Source: CAWIMX01 sp963792785
Lineage (GTDB): Bacteria > Acidobacteriota > Vicinamibacteria > Vicinamibacterales > CAVVIG01
Direction of reading: 5' to 3'
DNA length: 64,000 nucleotides
Assembly: GCA_963792785.1 (NCBI GenBank)
Contig: CAWBXO010000004.1
Location: 186,001-250,000, forward strand
Below are positions 46,466 through 54,300 of this stretch, piece after piece; positions within the stretch are counted from its first letter, which is position 1, and every line of letters starts with the position of its first letter. Made by a program: the position numbers and the translations under genes. The notes under the pieces were generated by a model, which made no database searches, was not told the origin of the DNA, and saw only the letters and a program-made list of their open reading frames with translations.

Positions 46466-46595
46466 CGACGCGGTCGGCCCGCGAAGCGGGCCGTCGGGAA
46501 CACGAGAAGGGCCGGGCAACACAAGACCATCGAGCAGGTGTCTTGTGTCGCCCGGCCCTTCTCGTGTTCCCGGCCGCCTTTGGCGGACCGCGTCG
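46466..46595. repeat. Large inverted repeat between convergent genes
   Basis: Inner arms of 32 bp (46496-46527 and 46540-46571, one mismatch) around a 12-nt loop. Outer arms CGACGCGGTC/GACCGCGTCG (46466-46475, 46586-46595). Side hairpins GGCCCGC-GAA-GCGGGCC and CGCC-TTT-GGCG lie between. Octamer-like CAGAGG/CCTCTG units flank it. It could be a transcription barrier for both genes. Confidence 0.85.
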
Positions 46596-46649
46596 ATTGG
46601 CGCTGTCCGAATCCTCTGCGCCCCTGTGCCTCTGTGGCGAGTCGACGTC

Positions 46650-47750
46650 CTACCGCGCCGGCGACGGGACGAGCCGCTTCGGATCCGCGCCCGGCTTCGG
46701 GCGGAACTTCTGCGTGCGGCCGCCGAAGCTGTCGGCGCCGTAGAAATTGCCCTCGCGATCGACCGAGAACTGGTGCAGTTCCCAGAACGCCCCCGGATAC
46801 GTGCCGTACGTGCCCCATGAGTACAGCAGGCGGCCGTTCGGGTCGTACTCGAGCAGCTTCGCGTTGGTGCCATCGGCCACCCACACGTTGCCATCGGGCG
46901 CCACGACCACATGGTTGGGCTGCCGCAGCCCCGGCCAGACGTCGAGAAACTTCCCGCTCTCGTCGAACACCTCGATGCGGTGGTTGGACCGATCGGCCAC
47001 GTAGACCCTGCCCTTCCCGTCGGCGTCGATGCCGTGCAGGCCGCTGAACTGGCCCGGGCCGGCGCCCCGCTCGCCCCACTGCATCAGGAACTTGCCGTTG
47101 CGGTCGAACTTCGCCACGCGCGCGTTGGTTAGCCCGTCGGCCACGAGGATCGACCCGTCGCGCAGGAACGTCAGGTCCTGCGGCCGGCCGAAATGCGTCG
47201 CGTCGCTGCCGGCCACGCCCTTCTCGCCCAGCGTCAGGACGAGCTGCTTGCCATCGTTGCTGAACTTGTAGATCTGCTGGTTCCCGTCGTCGACGACCCA
47301 TACGTGCTTCTCGGGGTCGTAGGGGTTGATCTTGATCTTGTGCGGCCCCTGGCCGCCCTGAAACAGGGAGTCCCATTGCGTCCACGACTCGATCATCTTC
47401 CCGTCGCGGTTCACGACGATGATGCAGTTGCGGAGCTCCGCCGGAGGCGTCGTGGCCGTCTGGCCGGTCGAGCCCCAGGTGCCGTTCCAGCCGCGCGGCA
47501 GCTTCTCCGGGACCTTCAGCTCGCCGCGCGCCGCGATGAAGATGCGGTCGGGCGACTCGGCGAACACGCCGGGCTGCGATCCCCAGATGTAGCCCTGGCG
47601 CGCCCACTCCTGCGGCCAGTCCGGGACGACGTCGTACGGCCCGGTTTCTTCCTCACCGCCCTTGTCGGGACTCTTCTGCTGCATGTGGACCGGCGCCGCC
47701 AGGAGCCCCGCGCCCACCACCATCGCCATCACCAGTACCGGCACTCGCAT
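46650..47750 (-). CDS. Secreted NHL-repeat propeller, peptidyl-amidating-lyase-like
   Basis: A 366-residue protein with signal peptide MRVPVLVMAMVVGAGLLAAP; the start at 47750 has a G-run at a 6-nt spacing. Blades: VWVVDDGNQQIYKFSNDG, DLTFLRDGSILVADG, GIDADGKGRVYVADRSNHR, HVVVAPDGNVWVADGTN. More similar to peptidyl-alpha-hydroxyglycine lyases in spacing than the other two propellers (inference). Confidence 0.8.
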   Translation of the reverse strand: MRVPVLVMAMVVGAGLLAAPVHMQQKSPDKGGEEETGPYDVVPDWPQEWARQGYIWGSQPGVFAESPDRIFIAARGELKVPEKLPRGWNGTWGSTGQTATTPPAELRNCIIVVNRDGKMIESWTQWDSLFQGGQGPHKIKINPYDPEKHVWVVDDGNQQIYKFSNDGKQLVLTLGEKGVAGSDATHFGRPQDLTFLRDGSILVADGLTNARVAKFDRNGKFLMQWGERGAGPGQFSGLHGIDADGKGRVYVADRSNHRIEVFDESGKFLDVWPGLRQPNHVVVAPDGNVWVADGTNAKLLEYDPNGRLLYSWGTYGTYPGAFWELHQFSVDREGNFYGADSFGGRTQKFRPKPGADPKRLVPSPAR

Positions 47751-47790
47751 GTTCATCCCCCCGGTCCGGCTGCCCGCCGGACGCCCCATC

Positions 47791-48264
47791 TTAACGGCGC
47801 TTCGCCGCGATCGGCAGCGCCGTCGAATATTTCACCTGCTTCAGCGCGAAGCTCGATTTGATGCCCGCCACGCCCTCCAGGCGCGTGAGCGCGTCCTTCA
47901 GGAAGCGCTCGTACGCCGCCACGTCCGGCACGACGATGCGCAGGAGGTAGTCGGAGTCGCCGGTCATCAGGTAGCACTCGAGCACCTCGGGACGCTTGAC
48001 GATCGCCCGCTCGAACAGCTCGAGCCGCCCCTCGACCTGCAGATCCAGCGAGATCTGCACGAACACCGTCACGCCCAGGTTGACCGCGTTCGGGTTCACG
48101 AGCGAGACGTGCCTGCGGATCACGCCCGCCTTCTCCAGCGCGTGCACGCGACGCAGACACGGCGCCGGCGACAGGCCCACCCGCTCGGCCAGGTCCACGT
48201 TCGAGATCCGCGCGCGCTCCTGCAGCTGCTGCAGGATCCGGTAGTCGATCTCGTCGAGCGTCAC
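47791..48264 (-). CDS. Lrp/AsnC-family transcriptional regulator
   Basis: About 157 residues. Helix-turn-helix ISNVDLAERVGLSPAPCLRRV with the Lrp PxPCLRRV signature, then the RAM domain (VFVQISLDLQVEGRLELFER, CYLMTGDSDYLLRIVV). The start is probably the GTG at 48264, 6 nt after CATAAT. Divergent from the E1/E2 genes, with a palindrome between them, so it probably controls them in response to an amino or keto acid. Confidence 0.88.
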   Translation of the reverse strand: MTLDEIDYRILQQLQERARISNVDLAERVGLSPAPCLRRVHALEKAGVIRRHVSLVNPNAVNLGVTVFVQISLDLQVEGRLELFERAIVKRPEVLECYLMTGDSDYLLRIVVPDVAAYERFLKDALTRLEGVAGIKSSFALKQVKYSTALPIAAKRR

Positions 48265-48270
48265 GGCAGG

Positions 48271-48276
48271 ATTATG
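48271..48276 (-). promoter_or_regulatory. Candidate -10 of lrp-like gene
   Basis: CATAAT on the minus strand, 6 nt before the GTG at 48264. Confidence 0.35.
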
Positions 48277-48316
48277 CGGCACGTGGCAATTCTAAAACCG
48301 AACTCCACTCAATTTG

Positions 48317-48329
48317 GCAATAATATTGC
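48317..48329. promoter_or_regulatory. Probable Lrp operator
   Basis: GCAATA-A-TATTGC, a short AT-rich perfect inverted repeat in the lrp/E1 divergent region, similar in shape to Lrp-family sites. Confidence 0.5.
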
Positions 48330-48380
48330 TCCCCTAAGGCCTCACGGCGCCATAATCGCAATCATCGGCCGCCGGGCCTC

Positions 48381-48389
48381 TGCTAGCAT
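48381..48389 (+). promoter_or_regulatory. Extended -10, leaderless E1 gene
   Basis: TGCTAGCAT, 8 nt before the GTG at 48398; no ribosome site. Confidence 0.45.
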
Positions 48390-48397
48390 CGGCCGTC

Positions 48398-50716
48398 GTG
48401 TCGATCCGCCACCTGGAAGCTCTCGAACGGAAGATCCTCTGGCTGGCCGTCTGGACCATCCACCACGCGAACCATCTTCGGCCGAAGCGTGACGGCCTGA
48501 AGGTCGGCGGGCACCAGGCCTCTTCCGCGTCGGTCGCCACCCTGATGACCGCGCTCTACCTCGACGCCCTCCGGCCCGAGGATCGCGTCGCCGTGAAGCC
48601 GCATGCGAGCCCGGTGTTCCACGCCATCCAGTACCTCCTCGGGCGGCAGACCCGCGACCGCCTCGAGCGCTTCCGCGGCTTCGGCGGCGCGCAATCCTAT
48701 CCGTCCCGCACCAAGGATGCCGACGATGTCGATTTCTCCACCGGATCGGTGGGGCTCGGCGTCGCCCTCACCAGCCTCGCGGCGCTCGTGCGCGACTACA
48801 TCCACGGCAAGCGCCTCGGCGACGAGCGGTTCACGCAGGGCCGCATGGTGGCGCTGGTGGGTGACGCCGAATTCGACGAGGGCAACGTCTTCGAGGCGCT
48901 GCTCGAGGGCTGGAAGCACGACGTCGCGGGGCTGTGGTGGATCATCGACTACAACCGCCAGAGCCTCGACGCGGTCCTGCCGGACCGGATGTTCCACCGG
49001 TTCGACACCGTCTTCCGCGATCTCGGATGGCGCGTCGTCACGCTGAAGTACGGCGAGCGCCTCGAGGAGGCGTTCCGGCAGCCGGGCGGCGAGGCCCTGC
49101 GCGCGTGGATCGACGAAAGCCCGAACTCCCTCTACTCCGCTCTCGCGTTCCAGGGCGGCGCCGCCTGGCGGCGGCGCCTGCGGCAGGATCTCGGCGACAC
49201 GTCGGGCATCCCCGCGCTGCTCGACGAGCACGACGACGAGTCGCTCGGCCGGCTGATGACGAACCTCGGCGGCCACGACCTCACGACGGTCACGAACGCG
49301 TTCCGGGCGGTCGCCGACGACCAGCCGACCTGCTTCATCGCCTACACCATCAAGGGCCACGGGCTCCCGTTCGCCGGACACAAGGACAACCACGCCGGCC
49401 TGATGACGCCCGAGCAGATGACCGGGTTCAAGGCCGCCATGGGGATCCACGACGGCGAAGAGTGGGACCCGTTCGCCGGCCTGGACGTGCCGGCCGACGA
49501 GCTGCGCGCGTTCCTCGCCGGCGTGCCCTTCGCGCAGGACGTCGAGCGCCGGCTGGCCGCGCGGCGCGTGGAGGTGCCGGCCGGATTCGCGGTCCCGACG
49601 GGCGAGCATCTGTCGACGCAGGCGGGCTTCGGCCAGCTGCTGTCCGCGATCGCGCGCCAGCATCCGGATCTCGCCGACCACGTGGTCACGACGTCGGCCG
49701 ACGTGACCGTGTCGACCAACCTCGGCGCCTGGGTCAACCGCCGCGGCATCTACGACCGCCGCGAGCGCGACGCCGGCGACGATGCGCAGGTCGCCTCGCC
49801 CCAGCACTGGTCGATGTCGCCGCGCGGGCAGCACATGGAGCTCGGGATCGCCGAGAACAACCTCTTCATCCTGCTCGCCGCGCTGGGCCTGGCCGGACCG
49901 CTCTTCGGCGCGCGCCTCCTGCCGATCGGGACGGTGTACGACCCGTTCATCGCGCGCGGCCTCGACGCGCTCAACTACGCCTGCTACCAGGACGCGCGCT
50001 TCATTCTGGCCGCCACGCCGTCCGGCGTCAGCCTCGCGCCCGAGGGCGGCGCCCACCAGTCGATCTTCACGCCGCTCATCGGGATCGGCCAGCCGGGCCT
50101 CACGGCCTTCGAGCCCGCCTACGTCGACGAACTGGCCGAAATGCTGCGCTGGAGCTTCGAGCACCTCCAGGCCGACGACGGCGGCGCCGTGTACCTGCGG
50201 CTCTCGACCCGTCCCATCGAGCAGCCCGCGCGCACGCTCACGCCCGCGCTTCGCGCCGACGTCATCGAGGGCGCGTACTGGCTCGTGCCCCCGGCGCCCG
50301 GCGCCGGCCTGGCGCTCGTCGCGAGCGGCCCGATCGTGCCCGAGGCGCTCGAGGCGCGGCGTCTGCTGGATGAGGACGCGCCGGGCAGCGGACTCCTCGT
50401 CGTCACGTCGGCCGATCGGCTGCAGAACGGCTGGCTGAAGGCCCAGCGGGCCCACGTCGGCGCGCGCCCGCCGGCGCCGCACATCGCCCGGCTGCTGGCG
50501 CCCCTCGCCCCGGATGCCGCGCTCGTCACCGTGCTCGACGGCCACCCGGCCACCCTCGCCTGGCTCGGCGCCGTGGGCCGGCATCGCATCGTTCCGCTCG
50601 GCCCGGATCGGTTCGGCCAGTCGGGCGACATCCCCGATCTGTACCGCGCCTACGGGCTCGACGCCGACGCCATCGTCGACGCCGCGGCGCGCGCGCTCCT
50701 GTGGAGCCGGCGCTGA
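48398..50716 (+). CDS. Transketolase-fold E1 component (homodimeric pyruvate dehydrogenase type)
   Basis: A 772-residue single-chain E1. N-terminal HHANHLRPKRDGLKVGGHQASS and the Mg/TPP motif GDAEFDEGNVF...N; the PYR-like domain has MELGIAENN with the catalytic Glu; transketolase C-terminal domain follows. It is fused like AceE/transketolase rather than split alpha/beta. The GTG start has no ribosome site. The E2 gene starts on the last base of its stop codon (TGATG). It probably decarboxylates pyruvate or a related 2-oxoacid onto the neighbouring E2; E3 is not in the window. Confidence 0.85.
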   Translation: MSIRHLEALERKILWLAVWTIHHANHLRPKRDGLKVGGHQASSASVATLMTALYLDALRPEDRVAVKPHASPVFHAIQYLLGRQTRDRLERFRGFGGAQSYPSRTKDADDVDFSTGSVGLGVALTSLAALVRDYIHGKRLGDERFTQGRMVALVGDAEFDEGNVFEALLEGWKHDVAGLWWIIDYNRQSLDAVLPDRMFHRFDTVFRDLGWRVVTLKYGERLEEAFRQPGGEALRAWIDESPNSLYSALAFQGGAAWRRRLRQDLGDTSGIPALLDEHDDESLGRLMTNLGGHDLTTVTNAFRAVADDQPTCFIAYTIKGHGLPFAGHKDNHAGLMTPEQMTGFKAAMGIHDGEEWDPFAGLDVPADELRAFLAGVPFAQDVERRLAARRVEVPAGFAVPTGEHLSTQAGFGQLLSAIARQHPDLADHVVTTSADVTVSTNLGAWVNRRGIYDRRERDAGDDAQVASPQHWSMSPRGQHMELGIAENNLFILLAALGLAGPLFGARLLPIGTVYDPFIARGLDALNYACYQDARFILAATPSGVSLAPEGGAHQSIFTPLIGIGQPGLTAFEPAYVDELAEMLRWSFEHLQADDGGAVYLRLSTRPIEQPARTLTPALRADVIEGAYWLVPPAPGAGLALVASGPIVPEALEARRLLDEDAPGSGLLVVTSADRLQNGWLKAQRAHVGARPPAPHIARLLAPLAPDAALVTVLDGHPATLAWLGAVGRHRIVPLGPDRFGQSGDIPDLYRAYGLDADAIVDAAARALLWSRR

Positions 50717-51901
50717 TGGCGATTGAGCTGCGCCTGCCGCAGATCGCCGAGGGCATGACGACGGCGCGCGTGTCGGTGTGGCTCAAGCGCGAGGGTGAGG
50801 CGGTCGCGGCGGGAGAAGCGATCGCCGAGGTCGAGACCGACAAGACCAGCGTCGAGATCGAGGCGCCGGCCGCTGGCGTCCTCGGCCCGATCCTCGTCGC
50901 GGCGGGCACCGAGGACGTGCCGGTGGGCGCCGTGCTGGCGACGATCGAGGACGAGGTCCGGCTGAAGCCGGCCCCCACAGCAGGAACCAGAGGTCCGGCT
51001 GAAGCCGGACCTCACACGGGACCCGAAGGTCCGGCTGAAGCCGGACCCCACCGTGGCCGCCACACCGCTCGCCGCGGCGATGGCGGCGGTCGCCGGGCTG
51101 GATCTCGCCGCGATCCCGTTCAGCGGCGATCGCGTGCGGCGCGCCGACGTCGAGCGCGCCGTCGGCCTGGCGCCGGCCGCGCCCGTCGATCCCGGCGTCC
51201 GGCCGCCACCGGCGCCGAGCGTGCTGCCGGCCGGGCGCGCGGCGCCCATGACGGCGGCGCGGCGCGTCACGGCGGAGCGCCTTCAGCAGGCCAAGCAGAC
51301 GATCCCGCACTTCTATCTTGAAATCGAGTGCGACGCCGCCGCGCTGGTCGCCAGGCGCCGCGAGCTGAACGCCCGCGCCGGCGCCGAGCCCCTCACGCTC
51401 ACCGACTTCGTGGTGCAGGCGACAGCCCGCGCGCTGCGCGACGTGCCCGGCGCCAACGCCTCCTGGGTGGCAAGGGACGAGGGCGTGCGGCTCTTCGACG
51501 CCGTCGACATCGCTGTCGCCGTCAACACGCCGGCGGGGCTCATCACGCCGATCGTGCGGCGCGCGGACGGGCTGTCCCTCGAGGACATCGGCGCGGAGCT
51601 GCGGGCGCTGGTGGCGCGCGCGCGCGAAGGACGGCTGGCGCCGGCCGAGTACACGGGCGGCACGTTCACCTTCTCGAATCTCGGGATGTTCGGGGTGCGC
51701 AGCCTCTATCCGATCGTCAACCCGCCGCAGGGCGGCATTCTCGGGATCGGCGCGGTCCTCCAGAAGCCCGTCGTCCGCGACGGCCGCGTCGAGGCCGGCC
51801 TGGTGCTCACGTGCACGCTGGCCGCGGACCACCGAGCCATGGATGGCGCCACGGGCGCGCAGTTTCTCCAGGCGCTCAGGGGGCGCATAGAGAATTGGTA
51901 A
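50716..51901 (+). CDS. Dihydrolipoamide acyltransferase (E2), frameshifted within an internal repeat
   Basis: A lipoyl domain (residues 1-78, lipoyl-lysine in VETDKTSVEIEAPAAG) ends IEDEVRLKPAPTAGT. Three tandem copies of a palindromic unit (50954-51060) follow and encode VRLKP(A/D)xPT peptides. A one-base gain between copies 1 and 2 shifts the frame, which resumes as KVRLKPDPTVAATPLAAAMA with a short peripheral-subunit-binding domain (AVAGLDLAAIPFSGDRVRRADV) and the catalytic domain with DHRAMDGATG. Joined length is about 395 residues. The C-terminal residues ENW and the stop codon are made of octamer-array sequence. It works with the E1 upstream. Confidence 0.8.
50954..51060. repeat. Three tandem palindromic units inside the E2 gene
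   Basis: Copies begin at 50954, 50991 and 51027 (spacing 37 and 36). Each has the core GGTCCGGCT-GA-AGCCGGACC (copy 1 diverges at its end). In the intact frame each encodes VRLKPxxT, in the linker after the lipoyl domain. Confidence 0.85.
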
Positions 51902-52000
51902 TTGGGTAAGTTGGTAATTGGGTAAGTTGGTAATTGGGTAATTGGGTTTGGTAATCGAAAGGGGAATTACCAAATCACCAGATTAACCATTTACCAAATG
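51893..52000. repeat. Octamer array (ATTGGGTA / AGTTGGTA) with mirror half
   Basis: AATTGGTA, ATTGGGTA, AGTTGGTA, ATTGGGTA, AGTTGGTA, ATTGGGTA, ATTGGGTT, then TTTGGTAAT-loop-ATTACCAAA (51947-51955, 51966-51974) and GAATTACC, AAATCACC, AGATTAACC, ATTTACCA. Spans the E2 stop codon and the gap to the convergent gene. Confidence 0.85.
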
Positions 52001-52007
52001 CCGGCGT

Positions 52008-52431
52008 TCAGACGTTCGTGCGCTTGCGGCTCTTGAGGACTTCGTCGACCAGGAACAGGTCGGTCGAGGAGCGCGCGGAGGTGCACCGACGCGTTCAAGT
52101 TGTCCACGAGCTGCGATCCGATGGAGGGCTGGAGGGTGATGAGCCTGATGGCCGCGCGCGCGTCGGCGGCGTCGCGGCGCATGAGGTCGACGAAGGGCGC
52201 GTAGTCGCCGGCGGCGTCGGCGTGCATCGTATCGACCGCGCGCGTGACACAGCCGGCGAGATCCGCGAGGGCCCCGTCGAGGCGGCCCAGGGTGTCGCGG
52301 ATCTCGCTGCCGGATTCCTTCACGATCCCGCGAGAAGCGTAGGCGAGCATGAACTCGTACGCCGACTCGATCGTGTCGCAGAACCCTTCGAGCTCGGCCA
52401 GGGGGCCGGGCTGGGTGGCGTCGTCGTTCAC
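52008..52431 (-). CDS. Small helical protein at end of Mo-hydroxylase operon, frameshifted
   Basis: A GTG start (52431) overlaps the TGA of the cytochrome b gene. The sequence is all-helical (FCDTIESAYEFMLAYASRG, LGRLDGALADLAGCVTRAVD), PhoU-like in pattern only. At about 52075 the frame breaks: it runs on into the octamer array (stop 51991), while another frame reads RSSTDLFLVDEVLKSRKRTNV and stops at 52008. I take the latter as the true end, giving about 140 residues. Function unknown. Confidence 0.55.
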
Positions 52432-53258
52432 CGGCCGGACTTGGCCCCGACGCTCCACCGCTGCGGGTCGTGGTGCTCCAGGTAGTTGCGGCGCGTGATC
52501 CAGCCGAAGATCATGCCCTTGGTAATCCACCACTTCTCGGGCCGCACGGCGAAGTACACGTGCGCGATCACGAGGCCGACGAGGCCGACGCCGGCCATGC
52601 CGTGCGCCACGTAGGTGAAGCCCCAGGTCGCGTCGCTGAAGAGGTACGGGTTGCGCGTGAGGATCGGGTTGCGCACGCGGTTGAGCATCACCAGGCCCGT
52701 GCCCACGGCGGCCAGCCCCGCGAACACGATCGCGAGATGGTACAGGCGGTTGCCGAGCGGGTACTTGCCGGACTTCGGCCCCTCCACGTCGTGCCCGAGT
52801 TCGCGCAGGATCTCGGCCTTGAACTCCGGGATGTCCTTCGGGCCCACCCAGATCGACCAGAAATCCAGGAAGAAGGTCGCATGGACGATGTGGAAGAGGA
52901 TCGAGGCCGTCAGCACGAGCCCCGCGATCCAGTGCCACGTCACCCAGGCGAACTTGATGCCCGCGATCGGGAGGAACGCCGTGAACAGCAACGTGAACAT
53001 CGACGCCGCCATCACCCAGTGGAAGGCGCGCGCCACGCCGCCGTGCCGGACGATCTTCTCCGGCAGGTTCTTATATTGAGCTTCCAGAGCGTCGGTCTCG
53101 GCCGCCGGGCGTTTCCGGTGGGCCGAGAGAATCATGTAGCTCGCATGCGCCACGAAGAACATGATGCCCGCGAACAACGACGCCCACAGCAGGTCCCACG
53201 AAATATGTGTGAGAACCCGCTGTCCCCACGGGTTGCTACCCCATGTCAGGAAGTCCAT
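52428..53258 (-). CDS. Membrane cytochrome b subunit (cytochrome b561/FdnI type)
   Basis: A 276-residue protein with five or so membrane helices. Heme-ligand histidines: RAFHWVMAAS, WHWIAGLVL, FHIVHATFF, AHGMAG, AHVYFAVRPEKWW; the last motif is typical of formate dehydrogenase gamma subunits. The ATG overlaps the end of the FAD-subunit gene by 13 bp. It probably carries electrons from the periplasmic Mo hydroxylase to the quinone pool. Confidence 0.88.
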   Translation of the reverse strand: MDFLTWGSNPWGQRVLTHISWDLLWASLFAGIMFFVAHASYMILSAHRKRPAAETDALEAQYKNLPEKIVRHGGVARAFHWVMAASMFTLLFTAFLPIAGIKFAWVTWHWIAGLVLTASILFHIVHATFFLDFWSIWVGPKDIPEFKAEILRELGHDVEGPKSGKYPLGNRLYHLAIVFAGLAAVGTGLVMLNRVRNPILTRNPYLFSDATWGFTYVAHGMAGVGLVGLVIAHVYFAVRPEKWWITKGMIFGWITRRNYLEHHDPQRWSVGAKSGR

Positions 53259-54256
53259 TCACCCCCCCCTCGAATGGCGCGCTTCACCAGGTTGCGCATG
53301 AGCGGCACCTTGTAGCCGTTGTGACGAAGCGGCTGGGCGCCGGCAATCGCCATCTCGCCCGCCATCGACGCCGTGTCCTCGTTGCGAGGCTTCCCGGCCA
53401 CGGCGGCCTCCACCGCCGTGAGCCGCACGGGCGTGGCGGCCACGCCGTTCACCACGATCCGCATCTGGTCGATGTTCCCGCCCGACGCCTTCATCGCCGA
53501 GGCGACGTTGACGAGCGGGAAGTCCCACACCTGGCGGTCGCGGACCTTCTCGAAATAGAACTGCGCGCCCGCCCAGGTCGACGGGATCCGGATCGCGACG
53601 AGCAGTTCGTTCGGCTGCTTCACGTTCATCTTGGTGATGTCGGTGCCCGGCCCGATGAAGTAGTCCTGGGCGTCGACGGTGCGCTCGCCACCGACGCTCC
53701 GGAGCACCATCTTGGCGTCGAGCGCGATGAGCGCCGGCGCCGTGTCCGACGGGTTCACCGCCACGCAGCGGTCGGCGTCGAGGATGGCGTGCTCGCGGTT
53801 CACCGCGGTCGGCGTATCCGCGTAGCAGATGTTGCCGCCCGCGCGATAGCAGCTCCAGCCGCTGCGGTAGTACCAGCAGCGCGTGTCCTGCGACACGTTG
53901 CCGCCGAGCGTGCCCTGGTTCCGGATCTGCGGCGACGCCACCAGTTCGGCGGCCTCCATCAGGAGCCCGAACTTCTCGCGGACGATCGGATTGTTCACCA
54001 CTTCAGTGAGCGTCGTCGTGGCGCCAATCTCGACGCCGCCGTCGACCTCGCGGACGCCCTTGAGCTCGGCGATCTGGCTCAGGTCGACCACGATGCTCGT
54101 GCGCTTGGTGCGGTCCTTCAACCAGTCGAAGGTATCGAGGCCACCCGCCATCACCCACGCGTCGGCGCGGTGCTGGTCGAGGAGCCTCAGGGCATCGTCA
54201 ATGTTCGCCGGCTGGAACAGCTCGAACGCCGGCATAATGTCGCGAATCACGGCCAT
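53246..54256 (-). CDS. Xanthine-dehydrogenase-family FAD-binding subunit
   Basis: A 336-residue protein. FAD-site motifs WVMAGGLDTFDWLKD and IRNQGTLGGNVSQ (the TLGGN loop). An insert with three cysteines, TRCWYYRSGWSCYRAGGNIC, resembles the extra [4Fe-4S]-cluster loop of 4-hydroxybenzoyl-CoA reductase beta subunits. CO-dehydrogenase-type C-terminal domain follows. No signal peptide: it is presumably co-exported with the Tat-bearing partner. Confidence 0.88.
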   Translation of the reverse strand: MAVIRDIMPAFELFQPANIDDALRLLDQHRADAWVMAGGLDTFDWLKDRTKRTSIVVDLSQIAELKGVREVDGGVEIGATTTLTEVVNNPIVREKFGLLMEAAELVASPQIRNQGTLGGNVSQDTRCWYYRSGWSCYRAGGNICYADTPTAVNREHAILDADRCVAVNPSDTAPALIALDAKMVLRSVGGERTVDAQDYFIGPGTDITKMNVKQPNELLVAIRIPSTWAGAQFYFEKVRDRQVWDFPLVNVASAMKASGGNIDQMRIVVNGVAATPVRLTAVEAAVAGKPRNEDTASMAGEMAIAGAQPLRHNGYKVPLMRNLVKRAIRGGGEWTS

Positions 54257-54259
54257 GTT

Positions 54260-54294
54260 AGTCTCCAGTCACAAGTCGCAAGTCGTCAGTCATC
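54260..54294. repeat. Heptamer array, 5 units (AGTCNNN)
   Basis: AGTCTCC, AGTCACA, AGTCGCA, AGTCGTC, AGTCATC, in the 44-bp gap between the Mo- and FAD-subunit genes. Confidence 0.75.
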
Positions 54295-54300
54295 CCCGCG

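Noticed and set aside
50954..51060. CRISPR-like repeats
   Set aside because: Only three copies at 36-37 bp with no unique spacers, inside a coding frame.
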